Positions 22,131 through 33,977 of a stretch of 64,000 nt of DNA are shown one piece after another. This stretch comes from Stratiolaelaps scimitus (Eukaryota; Arthropoda; Arachnida; Mesostigmata; Laelapidae). The translations under genes and the position numbers were made by a program. Each line of letters opens with the position of its first letter. Positions within the stretch are counted from its first letter, which is position 1. Location: the NCBI GenBank assembly GCA_019614645.1, contig JABWDB010000018.1, positions 5,542,501 through 5,606,500 on the forward strand. The letters are read 5' to 3'. The notes under the pieces were generated by a model. The model did no database searches, was not told where the DNA came from, and worked only from the letters and a program-made list of their open reading frames with translations.

Positions 22131-25100
22131 TCTCGGCCATCCCTAGGTGGCCAGCTATGCGAACTAATCATGAGCAGATTCGAGGGGCACACTTGTCCGT
22201 TGCTTGGCGACTTAACGAGAGAGCAGCTCTCACTGCTGACTACTGCTACGATAGAGATAACGCTAACGAGAAGAAACACCCCGATCAACACACCCCGGAG
22301 CGACCTCCAGGCATAAGCACAGCATTAGCCGTTCAGCAGCAATACTGCCACCAGAGTTGACATCGGCCTCATCCTCATCAGCAGCAGCATTTGTTCTTAT
22401 TATTATTGTCAGCACCATTAACAACGTGAGATGCTGCCGCCGACGGTGGAACTGTGACGCTCGCTCGTGTAGTGCTCAACCATAGCTGAGGCCGATAAAG
22501 GCAGGCCACGACGGCAGTGGCGACACCAGCAGCACTATCAGTAGAAAGTCAGTGAGAGAAAGAGAGAGAGAGCTGCCGCTGCGGCCACCATTGCCAATAT
22601 CATTTTGCCGACATGAAGCGTTGCTGCTCCCGACTCAAGCATTCAGATGGCTGAATATCAACAGCGAGAGAGAGAGGAGCGAGATGAATAGCCACACAGA
22701 TGGGGAGAATTTGGTTGTGGCGTTTATTTGGCGTTTGAGACAGCGAGGCAACAGCGGGGCATATCTGTGTGTCGACGTTTATTTTTATGATATGTGTATC
22801 TCGTTTGGGGGTGCGGAGCGGAGCGGAGGGGTATCTAGATCTCGGATAGAAGTGAACTCAATAAAAATTATACGCATAGCCATACTAGTTATTATATGAT
22901 AATATTAATAATAGTGCCATAAACTACAACAACCGCCGATAGTGGATTCCCCGCATGTTCACTGAACATCGTTTAGACCGCAGCTAATTAAACCGCTATT
23001 CAGTTGCGTCTCTTCTATTGCGCTCACATCTGTTGTATACTATAACACATACGCCATTCTGATTCGCCGCTCAAACGTCCGTAGCATCATCGTAGACCAG
23101 CAGGTGGCGCAAGGTGGGCGCTTGCAAAATGATTGCAAAATTATTCGTATGCGCATTCTTATCTCAGCGTCGCCGCCTGTTGAGCAAATTGGTAGCATCG
23201 GTCATTAATGCCCTGGCAGATATCGCTGCGATGGCCAGGGCCACCATGAACAGCACCAGCAGCAGCAGAAACAGCAGCAGCAACAAATGCAGCACAAGCG
23301 ACACCAGCAACAGCAACAATAACAGCAGGCGCCGCCTCCGCCGTGACAGCGGCCTAACGAGGGCGCTCCGAGGAATCGCACCACGACGATAAAGGCTTAA
23401 GCCCATCAGCACCTACTTACCTACAAAGACGTCCCGGGTCTCGCTACATCGTTTCGCCTGCAGCAGCAGAGGCAGAAGCGCCAGCAGCGTTCGTTGCTCG
23501 TTCGCATGCCCGGCGTCGATCACCGCGATTCGACGATGGCCGCTGCGTATACGTGTACGCGTCGTGCGCCGCTGAAGCTTCTGCGCTGGCCGCTGTGATG
23601 CCTGACACTTGGACAACGCAAGGTCGTCCGTGAACCGACTCCGCTCGGTTGGAACGACAAACGGCATCAGTGACAGCGGCCATCTATATCACTCGTTATC
23701 TATCAAAGCAGTGGCAGCGGCTAGGGGGATCACCATCGGCACGGATGGCAGCAGAGCAAGCCGCGATACGGGAAAGCGGTGCTGTTCCAAGCGGCTGAAC
23801 ACGAGTCATTGATTTCGTTGTTGAGTTGTTGTTCCATGTTGTTGCTGCGGCTATGACAAGCAGCTGTTGTTGTTGCTGTTGTGGGTGTTTTCGCTCCTTG
23901 CTGCTGCTGCTACTGCTGCTGCTATTATGCTGCATCACCGCGAGCGACTGCCGATAGAACGTGGACAGCGGATAAGCTTCATAAATAGACAACAAGAGTG
24001 TCACCCGACCGCTGATCGATCGACAGGCGATACGATACCGGTTGATCAATAGCGAATAATCAATTTTCCTCTACAACAACCGTAAAGTGCCACTACTACA
24101 GCGGACATTATGCGACGACAACGAGGACGGCTACAACCACAACGGTGACCGTCTTGAACAGCGCAGCACGCAGGACATAGGCTAGCAGGCATAGCAGCAG
24201 ATCAGCGAGTGGATACAAATTGGTGGCGTACCAATCGTGCAATAACAATCTAATATTCGCTGTAGATGTCGCCAGCAGTTTTTCCAGCCAGCCGTTAGTT
24301 ATAGATGGGCGCCAGCAGGAGCTGCTGATCGGGTGTCCATCCAATCTAAGGCCACTGTTGTCGTCCGCGGGCCGTTCAGCGATCCACACGACGGCTAGGG
24401 GACGAGAGGCAGATTCGATGGAGGTTGGGGGACACCGGTGAAATAAGACGACCACAACACAATACTGTCGCTGTTCGATCGATCCAATCGATCCAAGTTA
24501 CGGCATAAGCAACCCTGAAACAGTAGCGGCAGTGCGGGTCGCGTTGTGCGAGCCACGGCAACACAATAGAGACAGCCCAAGTGGCGGAAACCAGAAGATT
24601 TGTCGCTTGCAAATTACCCCCTCCCCCCGCCTTCGTCCTCATTGTATTTGCCTTTGGTTGATGTTGTCATTGTTGTTGCCCGCTGCCGAGAAATTACTGC
24701 CTTGCACAGTTCTTCTGCCCAGTGAGGACTAATTCCGCAAGTAATAAGTAGTGTTACACAAAATAATAATCATAATAATTGAAGAGCAAAGTTGCTCGAA
24801 CAAGTCACCCTTCATCAGCCGCATATCGGCGTAACCACGCGTCGGCCGCACCGCGGCCGCGCTGAAACGGCTGTGCCGGTCATCTTGCAGTAGCCGCGAC
24901 AGTCATAGCAGTAGCAGTAGTAGTGGTACTAGCGATATTATGCTTGTTGCTTCTGATCAGCTAATTATCTAACTAGCGACAACAATCGAGATGTACAAAT
25001 TAGTGTTGTTATTATTAATACTACTACTACTACTACGACTACTACCGTCGGCGTATCGTCTAGAAGCATCTGGCATCTGCTTGTCCCTCCACCATCGCTG

Positions 25101-25160
25101 ATAGCAGCCATCGGCTACCGTCAACCAGCAACGACAACAACATTTCGACGGTGGAGCGGC
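22131..25160. other. Trinucleotide-repeat-rich stretch
   Basis: Contains CAG/CAGCAA clusters (about 22,376-22,392 and 23,253-23,325), GA runs (about 22,555-22,571), GTT/CTG clusters (about 23,818-23,930), and TAG/CTA clusters (about 24,905-24,930 and 25,005-25,050). Two plus frames downstream of a CCCTAG acceptor-like site at 22,146 are open for 50-70 codons, but in competing registers. No exon can be defended. Minus-strand poly-Leu and plus-strand poly-Ser frames are repeat shadows. Confidence 0.5.
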
Positions 25161-25167
25161 TTCGATG

Positions 25168-25225
25168 CAGCAGCAGCAGCAGCAGAACACCAGAACATAC
25201 CCGTGTTCTGCTGCTGCTGCTGCTG
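25168..25225. repeat. Perfect CAG/CTG hairpin, 23-bp stem
   Basis: A CAG run ending in AACAC (25,168-25,190) is the exact reverse complement of 25,203-25,225 (GTGTT then CTG run), separated by 12 nt. Pairing extends 5 bp beyond the trinucleotide part, so it is not simply two opposed microsatellites. The transcript could fold into a precursor-like stem. Confidence 0.9.
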
Positions 25226-25316
25226 TTGCTACTAATACTATTACCATTAGTGGCTTCGACTGCTGCCACTGCTGTTTTGGTCGCTAGCGACTCTTCTGCC
25301 GATCTATTCTGGGATT

Positions 25317-25319
25317 GCT

Positions 25320-25363
<44 letters not shown>

Positions 25364-25364
25364 G
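25317..25364. repeat. (CCG)n, about 15 units
   Basis: A pure CCG tract, followed by GCGCAAAAATC. On the plus strand it reads poly-Arg, Ala or Pro. No coding flank. Confidence 0.95.
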
Positions 25365-25861
25365 CAAAAATCAAGCGCCGCGGCGCCTTGATCGGCATCC
25401 ACTATCGCGGAAGGCATTATAGGTGATATCCTACGATATGAGAACGATCGAAACAGATTCGTCTTCGCACGACGAACAACGACGGCAACGGCGGCGGCGG
25501 CGGCAACAGCCAGCCAGCGATTTTTCTTTGTGCCCAGCCGATTTGTTTACCAGGCGATGTTGATTGTGATGGCACATATAAGTGTAGCTTGCAATGTCGA
25601 TGTGCACGTATGTGCGTACGTGTGCCTGTATATAAAGATGATGCTGATAGTAATCAACGTGAAATTGGCATCCGATCAAACGCAAGTATGCGTACCTATA
25701 ACGTGTGGAGTGACTAGTTACCGTTTGTTTCATCCGAGTTCATTGCAAGGGATGCTCGCACCCGGCGAAACTTGATCCCTACAACGTAGTCGTTGTGGTT
25801 AGAGGAGCTAAATATAATGTGATATTGGTGTCTCCGTCAGCAGAACGGTACCATCCTTATT

Positions 25862-25937
25862 AATATTATGATGATGATTATTGTTAATATCATAACTATA
25901 GCCGCCGCCGCCGCCGCCGCCGCTGCTGCTGCTGCTC
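25862..25937. repeat. ATT/ATG run, then (CCG)n and (CTG)n
   Basis: ATGATGATTATTGTTAAT is followed by CCG units at about 25,901-25,922 and CTG units to 25,937, three different trinucleotide repeats within 80 bp. Confidence 0.9.
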
Positions 25938-26600
25938 TTCGTGGCAATCGCTATCGCTCCAGCTGTCACCAGAACCGCGAAGCCCTCCCCCTCCGGTCAA
26001 CACAACGCCAACACAGAAGCGATCGCAGGTTAACGCTGCTGCAGCAGCTGCCGAGGCAGATTTTCCTCCTCTGCGGCTACGGCGTCGGCGTCATCGCTCA
26101 TGTCGTTTTCATCTTGTGCGACTGCAACCGCCGAGTCGCCTGCGTCGTCTTGTGCCACTGCCCCCGGCACCACCATCTGACGGGTATCCGATCAGCGAGG
26201 GTGTCCATCATAAATATTGTTCACATTATGACCCTTATCTATTATCTATGATTCTCCCGACAGCATAACATCGTGGTGAGGCAGGAGTGTGCAAAGGCTA
26301 CTGTGTGTTGCTGCTTCTGGCGTGGTGCAATTAATGCGCACGTGTAATTATAGCATTCGCTCGTTAAGCTGTGAGCTTGAATTCGTAACTACGTTTACTC
26401 AGTGTAATTTTCGTTTTAATTTCGTATTCTCGTCAATTTTAGCATTGTTGTTGATAACTTCGAGGAAACTTCAACAGGCGGGGTGAAAGGTGTATTTGTC
26501 CAATGTGCATACGCTCGTGCTCGCTGTCGTCCTTCCGTACGAATCTATTTGTCATAGCCGTGAATGTATTACAGTTGATGACTTACACTAACTAATACCT
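25938..26600. other. No supported gene
   Basis: The first 250 bp are GC-rich, the rest AT-leaning. The plus frame 25,868-26,251 starts in the repeat; its unique part has no splice support. Confidence 0.45.
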
Positions 26601-26612
26601 TATAAAAGGCTG
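26600..26612 (+). promoter_or_regulatory. Consensus TATA-box-like site
   Basis: TTATAAAAGGC matches the classical animal TATA box well. About 100-140 bp downstream, sequence becomes open in several frames (26,730 onward). No TCAGT initiator is visible at +25 to +35, so this may be chance. Confidence 0.15.
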
Positions 26613-26699
26613 TTGCTGTAATAATCGACTGCTAATAGTATGATCCTTGTATCTGCCTTAGTCCTCTTCTGCAACTGGTGGTGCCAATGAATCATTTGA

Positions 26700-27520
26700 C
26701 ATTTCACTCTCTTACGGCTTAGCCGCTCCATGGCCTACATTAGCTTGGACTTTCGAAACACATCACCTGCAGCACATCGCCGTGAACGTCACTACCTTTA
26801 CTCATTTGCCACTGGCCTGAGATTAACAACTGCCAAATGGCGTCGAACACATCTTCGATGGAACGTCGCCCATTTGCTGGACGGTGCCCCATCGTGGTTA
26901 CCACCAGATTTGTTGAGCAATCCAACCAACAACACAGTGTCTACCGGTTAACAGCCTATATGGCACAGGTTGACGGGCGACATCGACGTAACCGCGGCGA
27001 AACGCGCTCCGCTCACTGAAGATGATTCGTTTCTTGTTCATCGTCGATATTTAGCATCATTTGTTGTTCGTTGACTCAGTGGATCGCCGAGCATCATATG
27101 ATTTTGGGGGAGGCGGGCAACGAACGAGGTTGTGGTAGCCGATCTTCGCCGATCTTCAGCGTCATCACAGATCGATTCATGCGCGATCGTTCGCGCGATC
27201 CGTTCCATCGGCATTTCGACACCAATGACAGGACAGCTACCAACGTTTCTTTTCGCGAGCGGGACTCGACCCACCCCCGCGACGCGGGATCCCGCTGACC
27301 TCGATCACGATCGGGGTCAGAGCGGCGGTGGCTCGCAGTGTGAATGCCACAGGAATCGCAGCAGCAGCAGCAGCAACAACAACAGAACCAATGGATCAGG
27401 GTTACGATAATCGTACCCCCCGTCACTGTTTAGCTCGACTACTCTCGACGTGCAACTTCGGTGCGCGTGTTACACGCGCACCACCAACGGTTGTTACTAA
27501 TCGAGCTATGATTGATTAGT
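26700..27520. other. Multi-frame open stretch
   Basis: Between 26,730 and 27,520 several frames on both strands are open for 60-110 codons with non-repetitive residues (plus 26,837-27,019, 27,071-27,298 and 27,132-27,410; minus 26,740-26,925, 27,038-27,274 and 27,094-27,426). Only 27,357-27,382 is a CAG/CAA repeat. The low stop density comes from composition, and no single frame can be chosen. A coding exon could be hidden here. Confidence 0.3.
27460..27482. other. 23-bp palindrome
   Basis: 11-bp arms GGTGCGCGTGT and ACACGCGCACC flank a single T. This is a perfect dyad suited to a symmetric protein dimer site or a cruciform. Confidence 0.8.
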
Positions 27521-27784
27521 TCTGCCATTTCGGCCAGCCATGTTCAGGTATGATGCCATTTAGCAGAGGCAGGTGTCAGCTCTGCTTTTTGCCCATGTCG
27601 CCGTGATAGCGTTGTACGCGAAAAGTAAACTGCTAAGAACCAAACAACAGACGTATGTAAAATATCTATAAGAAATAGCTGCTCATGGCAACGTGCTGTG
27701 GCTATGAATAGTGAGGTGGCTCTAATAACTTCGTGTGGTGCGTTATAAAGCAGTAATTTATTTCTTGTTCTCGAACATTTTCTG

Positions 27785-27789
<5 letters not shown>

Positions 27790-27827
<38 letters not shown>

Positions 27828-27830
27828 CAT
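27790..27830. repeat. (TA)n tract with CA steps at right end
   Basis: About 31 bp of pure TA, then CATATACAT. Confidence 0.95.
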
Positions 27831-29540
27831 GGATGTACATCCAGTAGTGGCAGTTCGATTCAGAGCTGAGATAATAAGTAAGTCTATTTTTATGGCTTGG
27901 TTGTTCCCTTCGGCTGCGCGGTCTTCGTTTTTGCTCGCTTCCTCTCGCTGGGTTTCGCGACGTGACAAAACCCAGATCTACCGTTCGCGGCTGACAGTTC
28001 GATTCAACTGACAGCCATTAGCATTATAGCCATGGCCAGTGACGTCGTGGTCGTCTACGCGTGGTACTCGTGGAGGTGGCTTGGCAGCTTTACGCTGCCC
28101 GGAGACAGCTTTACAGTTGAGAATACGAGCGAAAACAGTTATGTGCCTCTCATCTACACGCCTCTACACATGGCGCACATCTTGCCACGCTAGATAGCGG
28201 AACAGAAGCTTCTTGTTAGACGTCAACACCGCGAAGCAGCCAGTCCTCGTTGTAGAGTCGACAACGTCTAACGACTAACTATATGTAGTATAGTGTGGCA
28301 TGTACATTGCAGCCGACACGACAACTACAAAATACGGCGTCCAGCTATGTTTAGCATTACAGCGCGTTCGGTGGTAGGCCGTAGAGGTTGGCCTACGCCG
28401 ACCCTAACCTGTCTGGATGACCAGATGAATAACCGTGAATAGTGGAAGGACATTCGGACCCTACCTGCCGAGACGTATGAAGGTCGGCGCAGTCTCACCG
28501 CTCGACCTGCACAAGTCGTTAACCTGGAAACTCGACGAGAATTATGGGAACAACGCTGTGACATTACACGAGCATAACGTGAGATGCATGAGAGCCTAGC
28601 GTGCCAAGATATTTGCCATGGTTTGCAGCACAGCTGCAAAGCTGCACAGCTGAACGACTGGGCGACAGGAAAAAGTACATTTTTATAACAAGCATACACT
28701 TTTAAATTTAGCCTTCAACATTGTATCACATACGCGTCCAGTGTGGCCTCATTGAAAGGCATAGTGTGTTTTAGCTACATGTGTAATGAATATGAGGCTA
28801 CTGCGGTAGGTTAATCCGTAGGACGTGTCATTTAGGTTGAGAAAAAACTTCACCCAAAAAAGTAAGGCAATTCTAAGATTTCTCACCTTCTACAGTCTGC
28901 AAGATGGGGAACTATTCGATTCTCACTCTCCTTGAAGATTGGTCCCATAGATAGACCGGCGTTCCACCTCCGCAGGCAAAATGAAAGCCGCTGGTTCAGC
29001 TGAAAAGACCTTTCAGCTAGACCGAGCCGATTGTTCTCCACCTGTGCGGCGAAATGCGGTAGGGGCCTTTTCCGGTAGGTTATCCCTATGGGCAAGTCTA
29101 TCACCGCCGTGCATTGCGGGTGACGAAAAGGGATCACTGAATCACAGAATTAGCCATGGAATATAGGAGAAAGTCTGAGTCCAGGCTAGCCGGCATTTGG
29201 CCACGACAGGTTCCCCGAAAGGGTATCCTATTCCGGCGACCGTCGAGGATCAATGAGCTGAAGTGAAACCTATCGGCGGGACAACGAGACAAAAGGCCGA
29301 TACGCCCTTAGGAAGCCCTTACTGCATGACGAAACAATATGAGAACAGGGGGCGAAAATCAAACGTCGGCATGGTCTGCCCTTTCAACACCTGAGAGTAA
29401 CAATCAACACCGCATAAAGGGCCTTTTTGCCTCATGTCCTCGTCGTCTCTTAATCACCTCAACTCTGTACCTACCTATCTCGCCGTCATTCCAATCCCAT
29501 ACACACACACACAGACCACAGCCTACGGGTGGACGCTACG
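27831..29540. other. No supported gene
   Basis: Unique sequence. Minus frames at 28,325-28,699 (124 codons) and 28,883-29,137 and plus frame 28,981-29,166 are non-repetitive but lack splice framing and known domains. CA run at about 29,500-29,513. Confidence 0.45.
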
Positions 29541-29625
29541 ATGATGTGCGCCGAAGTGGTTAAGGGTTCGTGGTTAACGAGCCCCGACATCTCACCCCCT
29601 TATGTCGTATGCCATCTCGTTACCC
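29541..29625 (+). ncRNA. Degenerate tRNA-like fold (weak)
   Basis: CCGAAGTGGTTAAGGG (29,551-29,566) resembles the D-arm/A-box of class II (Ser/Leu) tRNAs, and GTTCG/CGAGC around a 7-nt loop (about 29,566-29,582) resembles an anticodon arm. No B-box is present, the loop lacks the usual T before the anticodon and the acceptor ends do not pair well. It is at best a broken tRNA or a SINE fragment. Confidence 0.1.
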
Positions 29626-30100
29626 ATACGTCACTATGATTTTCATTATGTACGTGAATTATAGAAACGGTAGACATCGTGATGGCGAGAGTAGATACTA
29701 TTTATCGCTGCTTATGGGTAATGCGGAGCGCGCTTCGTAAGGCGGTCGATGGAACGACAGTTCCGCGATATTGCCAAACGATCCCGAAGTGGCTGCTGAC
29801 TGCTCTCTGGCACGGCGGCGGAAGCTGACAGACTCCATCCGCGAATCGGGCCGGGTAGCCCCCTGCTGCTCGGCATATTGGCCTGTTCCTCTGTCGTCTC
29901 CAGCGGACCCGAGCACAAGACGAAAATGAAGATCAGCCGACAATGGATCATGAAGGACGCGAGCGAGCGAAGATCACAAAACCATGGCCGAGACCGCCAG
30001 TGAGGAGGCGAACAACGGAGACCACCGGGTAAGATGAGACCGACGACGTCATCCATTGCCCCCGGCCCGTGGTTCTCTGACTGACTGGCTGGCTGTTCCT
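29626..30100. other. No supported gene
   Basis: Covered by a 181-codon minus frame (29,712-30,257) that is partly open through the GCC run. No splice evidence. Confidence 0.4.
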
Positions 30101-30105
30101 TGGCT

Positions 30106-30130
30106 ACGCCGCCGCCGCCGCCGCCGCCGC
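30106..30130. repeat. (GCC)n, about 8 units
   Basis: Pure CCG/GCC tract; poly-Pro on plus, poly-Gly on minus. Confidence 0.92.
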
Positions 30131-31300
30131 TTTTGCTGCGCTTCGGCGTAATTGCTTTGAGGATGGGCGAAACGCTATACGAGCCAAGAGGAACGAACAC
30201 AGAGTTTGGACAGGGATATTCTCTGATGGTGGAAGCAGCCCGTCTGATCCTCTCCAATACGGTTCAGACGGCAGTCGTCCGGCCCGACAAACTTGTGACT
30301 CTCTGCCTCGTTTGGTTCGTTTCGTTGAGTTCTATGCAGATTCCGCAAGCTCTAGTGGGAGGCGCGCGGGCCGAGGGTGTTGCCCGTCAGAGATGTGCGA
30401 ACGTTGGATTAAATCGATCTGACAATATTGATCGTGGATGTATTTGAATGTCGTCGCGGTTAATGGATTGATTTTCGCACGTTCTCATGCAACAGTGATA
30501 CGAGGTACGATCTTTAGGAAGTACCATGCGTTCGACCACGTCTCGTCATTACCAAGCCTCCCTACTTGTAAGCATTATCGGTATATGTATTTAAAAAAAT
30601 CAACGAATCAAACAATTTACCCCCAAGCGAATTCGCTGTGGCTAAAACGGCGACAACGTCTCAGCTCGCCAGCCGGCATGATTTCAGCCGCCGAGTCGCG
30701 AATCGCTACTGATAGTTTTGATGCATGTATAATGCACTATGATTATACTGCTGCAGCTAACTACAATACATTGGTAAAAACTAGCAACACATTCATTGAT
30801 GAACTGATCACGAAGGCGTGGTATTATTCTAAGACGATACAGTTGTTGTCCGGTGTTGGCCAAGGCACAAGGTCCGCTGCATCCGCTCCGCGTATCCATT
30901 GCACTCTGGGGAATTGGTTGTGTCACGACTTGAAAAGATGCCGTCCGGTGTTCGTTCAAACGTTCAAATTTGCACAAAATTTAAATCCCGTCTCCCCCCC
31001 ATCCATCTCGCTGCTGAGCGGATTTTGCAATGGGACAGTCGTGCGCCATGCATTGCATTGATTACAGGGATACGTCGGAGGCAGACGATCCAGGCAGCGA
31101 CCAGTGCCGATGTTTGCAAAGTGAATGGCTGCCGCTCGCTTATTTGGAAACGCATAAGTAAGTGGTTAGCCAGTTCGTCGCATAACCCTGCACTTGTACG
31201 TAGCAGAGTAGACAGGCGATTTTGCTATTCGTTACAGCTATACGCGATCTACAGCAAACTGTTTACTCTACATAAGATCAGAGCCTAGTTATAAAGCGAT
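30131..31300. other. Open plus-strand stretch, no recognised gene
   Basis: The plus frame 30,438-31,061 is 207 codons without simple repeats, and 30,899-31,288 is 129 codons, ending an exon-like segment at CATAA|GTAAGT (31,157). Neither contains a motif I recognise, and the reading is rich in Ser, Ile and Cys without clear codon structure. A 200-codon frame is near the upper limit of chance for this window. Confidence 0.2.
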
Positions 31301-31331
31301 AGTTATAATAATAATAATTATTATTATTATC
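31301..31331. repeat. (ATA)n/(TTA)n palindromic run
   Basis: ATAATAATAA then TTATTATTAT form a self-complementary AT-rich tract. Confidence 0.9.
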
Positions 31332-31516
31332 AATCACTTACACTAAACACTCATTAGTTTTCTAACAAAACAGAAACGACTTGCTAAAAACTTGGCTCTT
31401 GACAGCTTTTGCACTTTGGCACTAGCTAGACCAGCCATATGGGGCTCATTCTCGCATGCCTTATGCCTCTTGCGCACGCACACAACAACGTCACGTTTTG
31501 TGAAATGCTACAATAG

Positions 31517-31518
<2 letters not shown>

Positions 31519-31570
<52 letters not shown>
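31519..31570. repeat. Long (TA)n tract
   Basis: About 52 bp of pure TA. Confidence 0.96.
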
Positions 31571-31573
<3 letters not shown>

Positions 31574-33079
31574 AAGATGGTAAGCCTTTGTCGCTCTTGT
31601 CCCGGCTACAACAGTACTACTTCGAACAGAAGCCCTCCGCGTACACAATACCCGTACCAGCTCGTCGACGCTGTGCTCGGAATGAGAAGCCATGGATTGT
31701 TTTGAGCAACTCTGTTCGAACTGTCTACAGAGTGAAGGATGAAAGGCAAGTGGGGGTAGATTTCGCCAGCCGAAATACATGATCTCTGTCTCTGATTCGC
31801 TTCGAATTTAACTATTTTCGTCGAAAATCCACCTCATATGTTTAGCAATGTGATCTATTGTAAAACCATGCATCCATCAAAGTCTTTCAGTGGGCCGAGG
31901 AGGGGCGGTCGGGGTACGGTGAAATATTTAATATAAAGCAGCCCGACCTGAATAAGCCGGCCTAAATCAAACCTGAACAAACCTTGGCTTTCGCCCGTCG
32001 TTTCTTCAAGGACATATGCACATATAATTCCTTGTTAAGTGCGGCCGTTTGCGTCAACAACTCGGCCAGCTGCACTGCACCGTAATGCAACTGCTAGCGA
32101 TGTCACACGGCAAGGCCACACACAGCACATCATACACATGGTCACACACAACGCTCGCTGGTCAATTGGACCAATTGGATCATAAATCGCATTCGACACC
32201 GGGGAATTGTTCAGTTGAAATTACCTCGAGCATTATTGCACCCTAAGCGTGCTATTTTGTTTTGGCGTCGTGTAGACGCTTCATAGACCTGAAGATCTTG
32301 AATTTAGTGATTATGAAAAGTGGCTGTAGTTTTTGCAGCACTATCAATTTTATTTTGTAAGTGGCAAGAATATATAACACCAAACCTTGATGCCTTGTAC
32401 AAATGTTTAGCATACAGATGTGCATCACGTTAATGAGACCACAACCACTGTGAGACGCCTAACACGGAGGTGAAAATATAATTAAGATAAATTCGTAACG
32501 TCAGCCTGCTGTTATCCAGACTCATTGCATGCAACATGTACTTTTTGGTCGGACTCGCTTTACAGGTACTGCGCTTTCGATGTCAAACGTTGATCTAGTC
32601 GAATAGTACTTCCCCTAGAAGTGTTCGCACTAAGAATTTCACATCAAATTCAATTCCGAACCAATAAAAACAATTGGTATGTATTCAATTAGGCGAATAC
32701 AGGCGAGGATACAGCGAATATCCATGTATGCCTGATTGATATATTTATTTACGGGTATTCCCCTTCTCCGCAATTAATCTGTTTGCCCTTACGATGTTGT
32801 TTGGCAAGAGTTTAGTAATTATTCTCTTGATTTTTATAATAATTTGTAGAAATCCCCTATCACCCCATCCTTGATCCTCTTCTTCTTAATTCTCCGTAGA
32901 CGTTTCGCATTAATCATCTTCCCCCCAGTTACCGCCAGTTCGTTATCTTTCTACTTGTGCGTTCGTCTTGCTATAATAGCTAGCCAATTTGGGAGTCAGT
33001 ATCTGTCTATTAACGTTATTATAATGTTATTTAGTATTAGTCTATATTATACAATTTCTTTCTCCATTATCTTATACAT
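31571..33079. other. AT-rich gene-free stretch
   Basis: From about 32,260 to 33,080 the sequence is clearly AT-rich and lacks the trinucleotide repeats common elsewhere. No open frame above background, no hairpins of note. Confidence 0.55.
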
Positions 33080-33104
33080 AATATATATATATATATATAT
33101 ATAT
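33080..33104. repeat. (TA)n tract
   Basis: TA run, about 25 bp. Confidence 0.95.
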
Positions 33105-33566
33105 GGTTCAACGTTTTTACATTTATACAAACTGCAGCCACGTGGCAAAAACAACTTTGCACAAATGTAGACACATTGCACCATCCTAGCAAGGCACTAT
33201 TCTAAGAGGTGCTATACGCCCTCGATATTTCACACCGTTATCCGGTCCGGTTGTTCCTGCACCGCCCGTAGCGGGGAAGTGACCTTGTAGGAAGGGTACA
33301 CGGACGCCGCCTAACCACAATCAGGCGCGAACATGATACACGACCTGCCCCCGATGGCCGGCGTCATCGAGCTGAGGCAACCGACGGAGATGGCTCCGTT
33401 ACACTGCTGCATGCCTGTATATGTACACTGACGCCACAGCACACCCCCAGCGCTAAAATTGGTCATTCCGTGGGTACACGAACCCCACGATGAAAGTCGA
33501 TCCGAGATCCGCTAAAAAGTGCGTTCTACTTCCCTATAGGCGTTGCTACGTACTAACTAGTTTATG
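33105..33566. other. No gene seen
   Basis: Unique sequence leading into the CT-rich tract upstream of the exon candidate at 33,673. Confidence 0.5.
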
Positions 33567-33627
33567 CTCTCTCTCTCTCTCTTTCTTTCTCTCCCTCTCA
33601 ACATATATATATATTTATATATATATA
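33567..33627. repeat. (CT)n followed by (TA)n
   Basis: CTCTCT/CTTTCT sequence (33,567-33,598) runs directly into an interrupted TA tract (33,604-33,627). It lies 45-105 bp upstream of a strong splice acceptor and may contribute pyrimidine-tract or branch-region sequence. Confidence 0.9.
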
Positions 33628-33672
33628 CCGCTGCCTCGAATGCCTCTTGGCTGGCTGGTTCGTTCTCTGCAG

Positions 33673-33977
33673 AGAGTGTCCGAAACAGGAAGGCTGCCAG
33701 TCCGATCTGCCTCTCGTCAGTTCCTCGCTCTGGTCAGACGACAGCACCACCTCCACTCTGGGTCAAGCCAGATCCTCGGCCCTCGTCGCTTCGGCTCGAC
33801 CCGTTCCAGCCCCACGAATCGAAGGATGGCGCAGACAGGAACCGGAGTATCCACGTTTACCCTACTCCTACGCGTCGAAGAAATCGGCTGCGGACGAAGT
33901 TATACAGGAAGGAAATGCTTTTTCCTCTCACTCTCACTTTACATCTCGCGATATCTTTCACTCCAGACGCTGGCAGA
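33673..33977 (+). CDS. Best internal exon candidate, Ser/Pro-rich
   Basis: 305 nt between a strong acceptor (TTCGTTCTCTGCAG, ending at 33,672) and a good donor (AGA|GTAAGC at 33,978). The chosen frame continues open from 33,647 to a TAG at 34,085-34,087. It reads as a hydrophilic, Ser-, Pro- and Arg-rich disordered segment (SSLWSDDSTTSTLGQA; then PRLPYSYASKKSAADEV; SKPEKSPSAQLPERV beyond the donor). Other plus frames are also open but look less protein-like. Entry is phase 2, exit phase 1. No domain recognised; it would suit a cytoplasmic or linker region. It ends about 190 bp before the mariner element. Confidence 0.35.

Noticed and set aside
29541..29625. Class II tRNA gene on the plus strand
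   Set aside because: A-box and anticodon-arm resemblance only; no B-box, wrong loop residues and poor acceptor pairing. Kept only as a weak tRNA-like feature.
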